Made by a program: the position numbers and the translations under genes
Part shown: piece by piece, positions 51,406 through 51,672 of the stretch
Layout: every line of letters begins with the position of its first letter
Numbering within the stretch: the stretch's first letter is position 1
Source: Candidatus Brevefilum sp.
GTDB taxonomy: Bacteria; Chloroflexota; Anaerolineae; Anaerolineales; Anaerolineaceae
Direction of reading: 5' to 3'
Length of the DNA stretch: 51,672 bases
Assembly: GCA_029210815.1 (NCBI GenBank)
Contig: JARGGB010000014.1
Location: forward strand, 1 to 51,672
The notes under the pieces: model-generated
The model's input: only the letters and a program-made list of their open reading frames with translations
Databases searched by the model: none
Told to the model about the DNA's origin: nothing

Positions 51406-51672
51406 ATGTTCAAAGAGAATAATCAGCATTTGCAACCTTATCTTATCAGCAATATCAACGATCTTCCAGAAAAACAACGGAGTTTGTTAGGAAACTCCTG
51501 GGCAGGGACATTTTACCAAGAGGTATTTTGTAGAATAGACGAACAGCTCTTCAGTGAGTTGTACGTAGATTTCCCGTCCCGACCGAATGCGCCGGTCAAC
51601 GAACTAGTTAGTTTGGAAATTTTGAAAGCAGGACAAGGGTGGACGGATGAAGAAATGTGGCATCATTACCTA
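51406..51672 (+). CDS. IS transposase, N-terminal end (partial, runs off the window)
   Basis: 89 codons from ATG 51406 to the window edge with no stop. It reads MFKENNQHLQPYLISNINDL, then SRPNAPVNELVSLEILKAG and GWTDEEMWHHYL. This is the DUF772/InsH-like N-terminal domain of IS1182/IS5-type transposases. It may belong to the same family as the C-terminal fragment at bases 1-371, but no overlapping part is available for comparison. Confidence 0.8.
   Translation, partial: MFKENNQHLQPYLISNINDLPEKQRSLLGNSWAGTFYQEVFCRIDEQLFSELYVDFPSRPNAPVNELVSLEILKAGQGWTDEEMWHHYL

Noticed and set aside
1-51672. tRNA and rRNA genes
   Set aside because: No cloverleaf with a GGTTCGA-type loop and no conserved rRNA segments were recognised in the intergenic regions by reading.
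1-51672. Composite transposon spanning the window
   Set aside because: Only fragments of the edge elements are visible and their identity with each other is unproven; 51 kb with dnaA and polA is an unlikely transposon cargo.

Overview
The window looks like a chromosomal stretch of an anaerobic member of Chloroflexota, most likely class Anaerolineae. This is inferred from gene content and style: a Ser/Thr kinase fused to a TolB-type propeller, a COG4586/4587/3694-type ABC exporter, an S8 protease with a hydrophobic C-terminal tail, and an isolated dnaA next to polA. No rRNA or tRNA gene was recognised, so the placement is tentative.

Layout. 1-371: 3' end of an IS transposase. 426-2528: receptor-like kinase. 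2545-6675 (minus): sucrose module of LacI regulator, fructokinase and amylosucrase, divergent from an aldo/keto reductase (6885-7853). 8011-10803: DNA polymerase I, convergent with a DMT transporter with a histidine-rich tail, followed by dnaA and a 451-bp AT-rich intergenic region. 13810-16180 (minus): FAD oxidoreductase plus UPF0104 membrane protein. 16288-19412: ABC-F ATPase and an alpha/beta hydrolase. 19848-26422: three-gene ABC exporter, secreted subtilase and a LysM/M23-like lipoprotein. 26641-30927 (minus): glutamate racemase, PflX-like radical SAM protein, amidohydrolase and a degenerate ROK protein.

31070-33733 is a mobile-DNA scrapyard. It holds an ISKra4-like transposase remnant, a complete-looking IS3-family element (31428-32897, imperfect 44-bp terminal inverted repeats), a toxin-antitoxin pair broken by in-frame stops, and a perfect 14-bp-stem hairpin.

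The main interest is a nine-gene, same-strand, tightly packed operon at 34572-50715. It encodes a PUFA-synthase-like (Pfa/secondary lipid) megasynthase together with its accessory enzymes. In order: KS-AT-ACP-ACP plus the first half of a KR; the catalytic half of the KR plus DH; a PfaB-like protein with a degenerate KS and an AT; a FabA-like double-hotdog dehydratase; a PfaD-like FMN enoyl reductase; an Sfp-type phosphopantetheinyl transferase; and carboxyltransferase, biotin carboxylase and biotin carrier subunits of an acyl-CoA carboxylase. Compared with the classical pfaABCDE layout, the PfaA equivalent is split inside the ketoreductase, and the KS-CLF part of PfaC is absent. A complete acyl-CoA carboxylase has been added, so the operon carries its own likely extender-unit supply. 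No thioesterase or other release domain was seen. The product is unknown; a long-chain or (poly)unsaturated specialised lipid is the best guess.

The operon is followed by a terminator, palindromic repeats and the start of another IS transposase that runs off the window. The operon therefore lies between mobile-element debris on both sides. Both window edges fall in plus-strand transposase sequence that may belong to one IS family.
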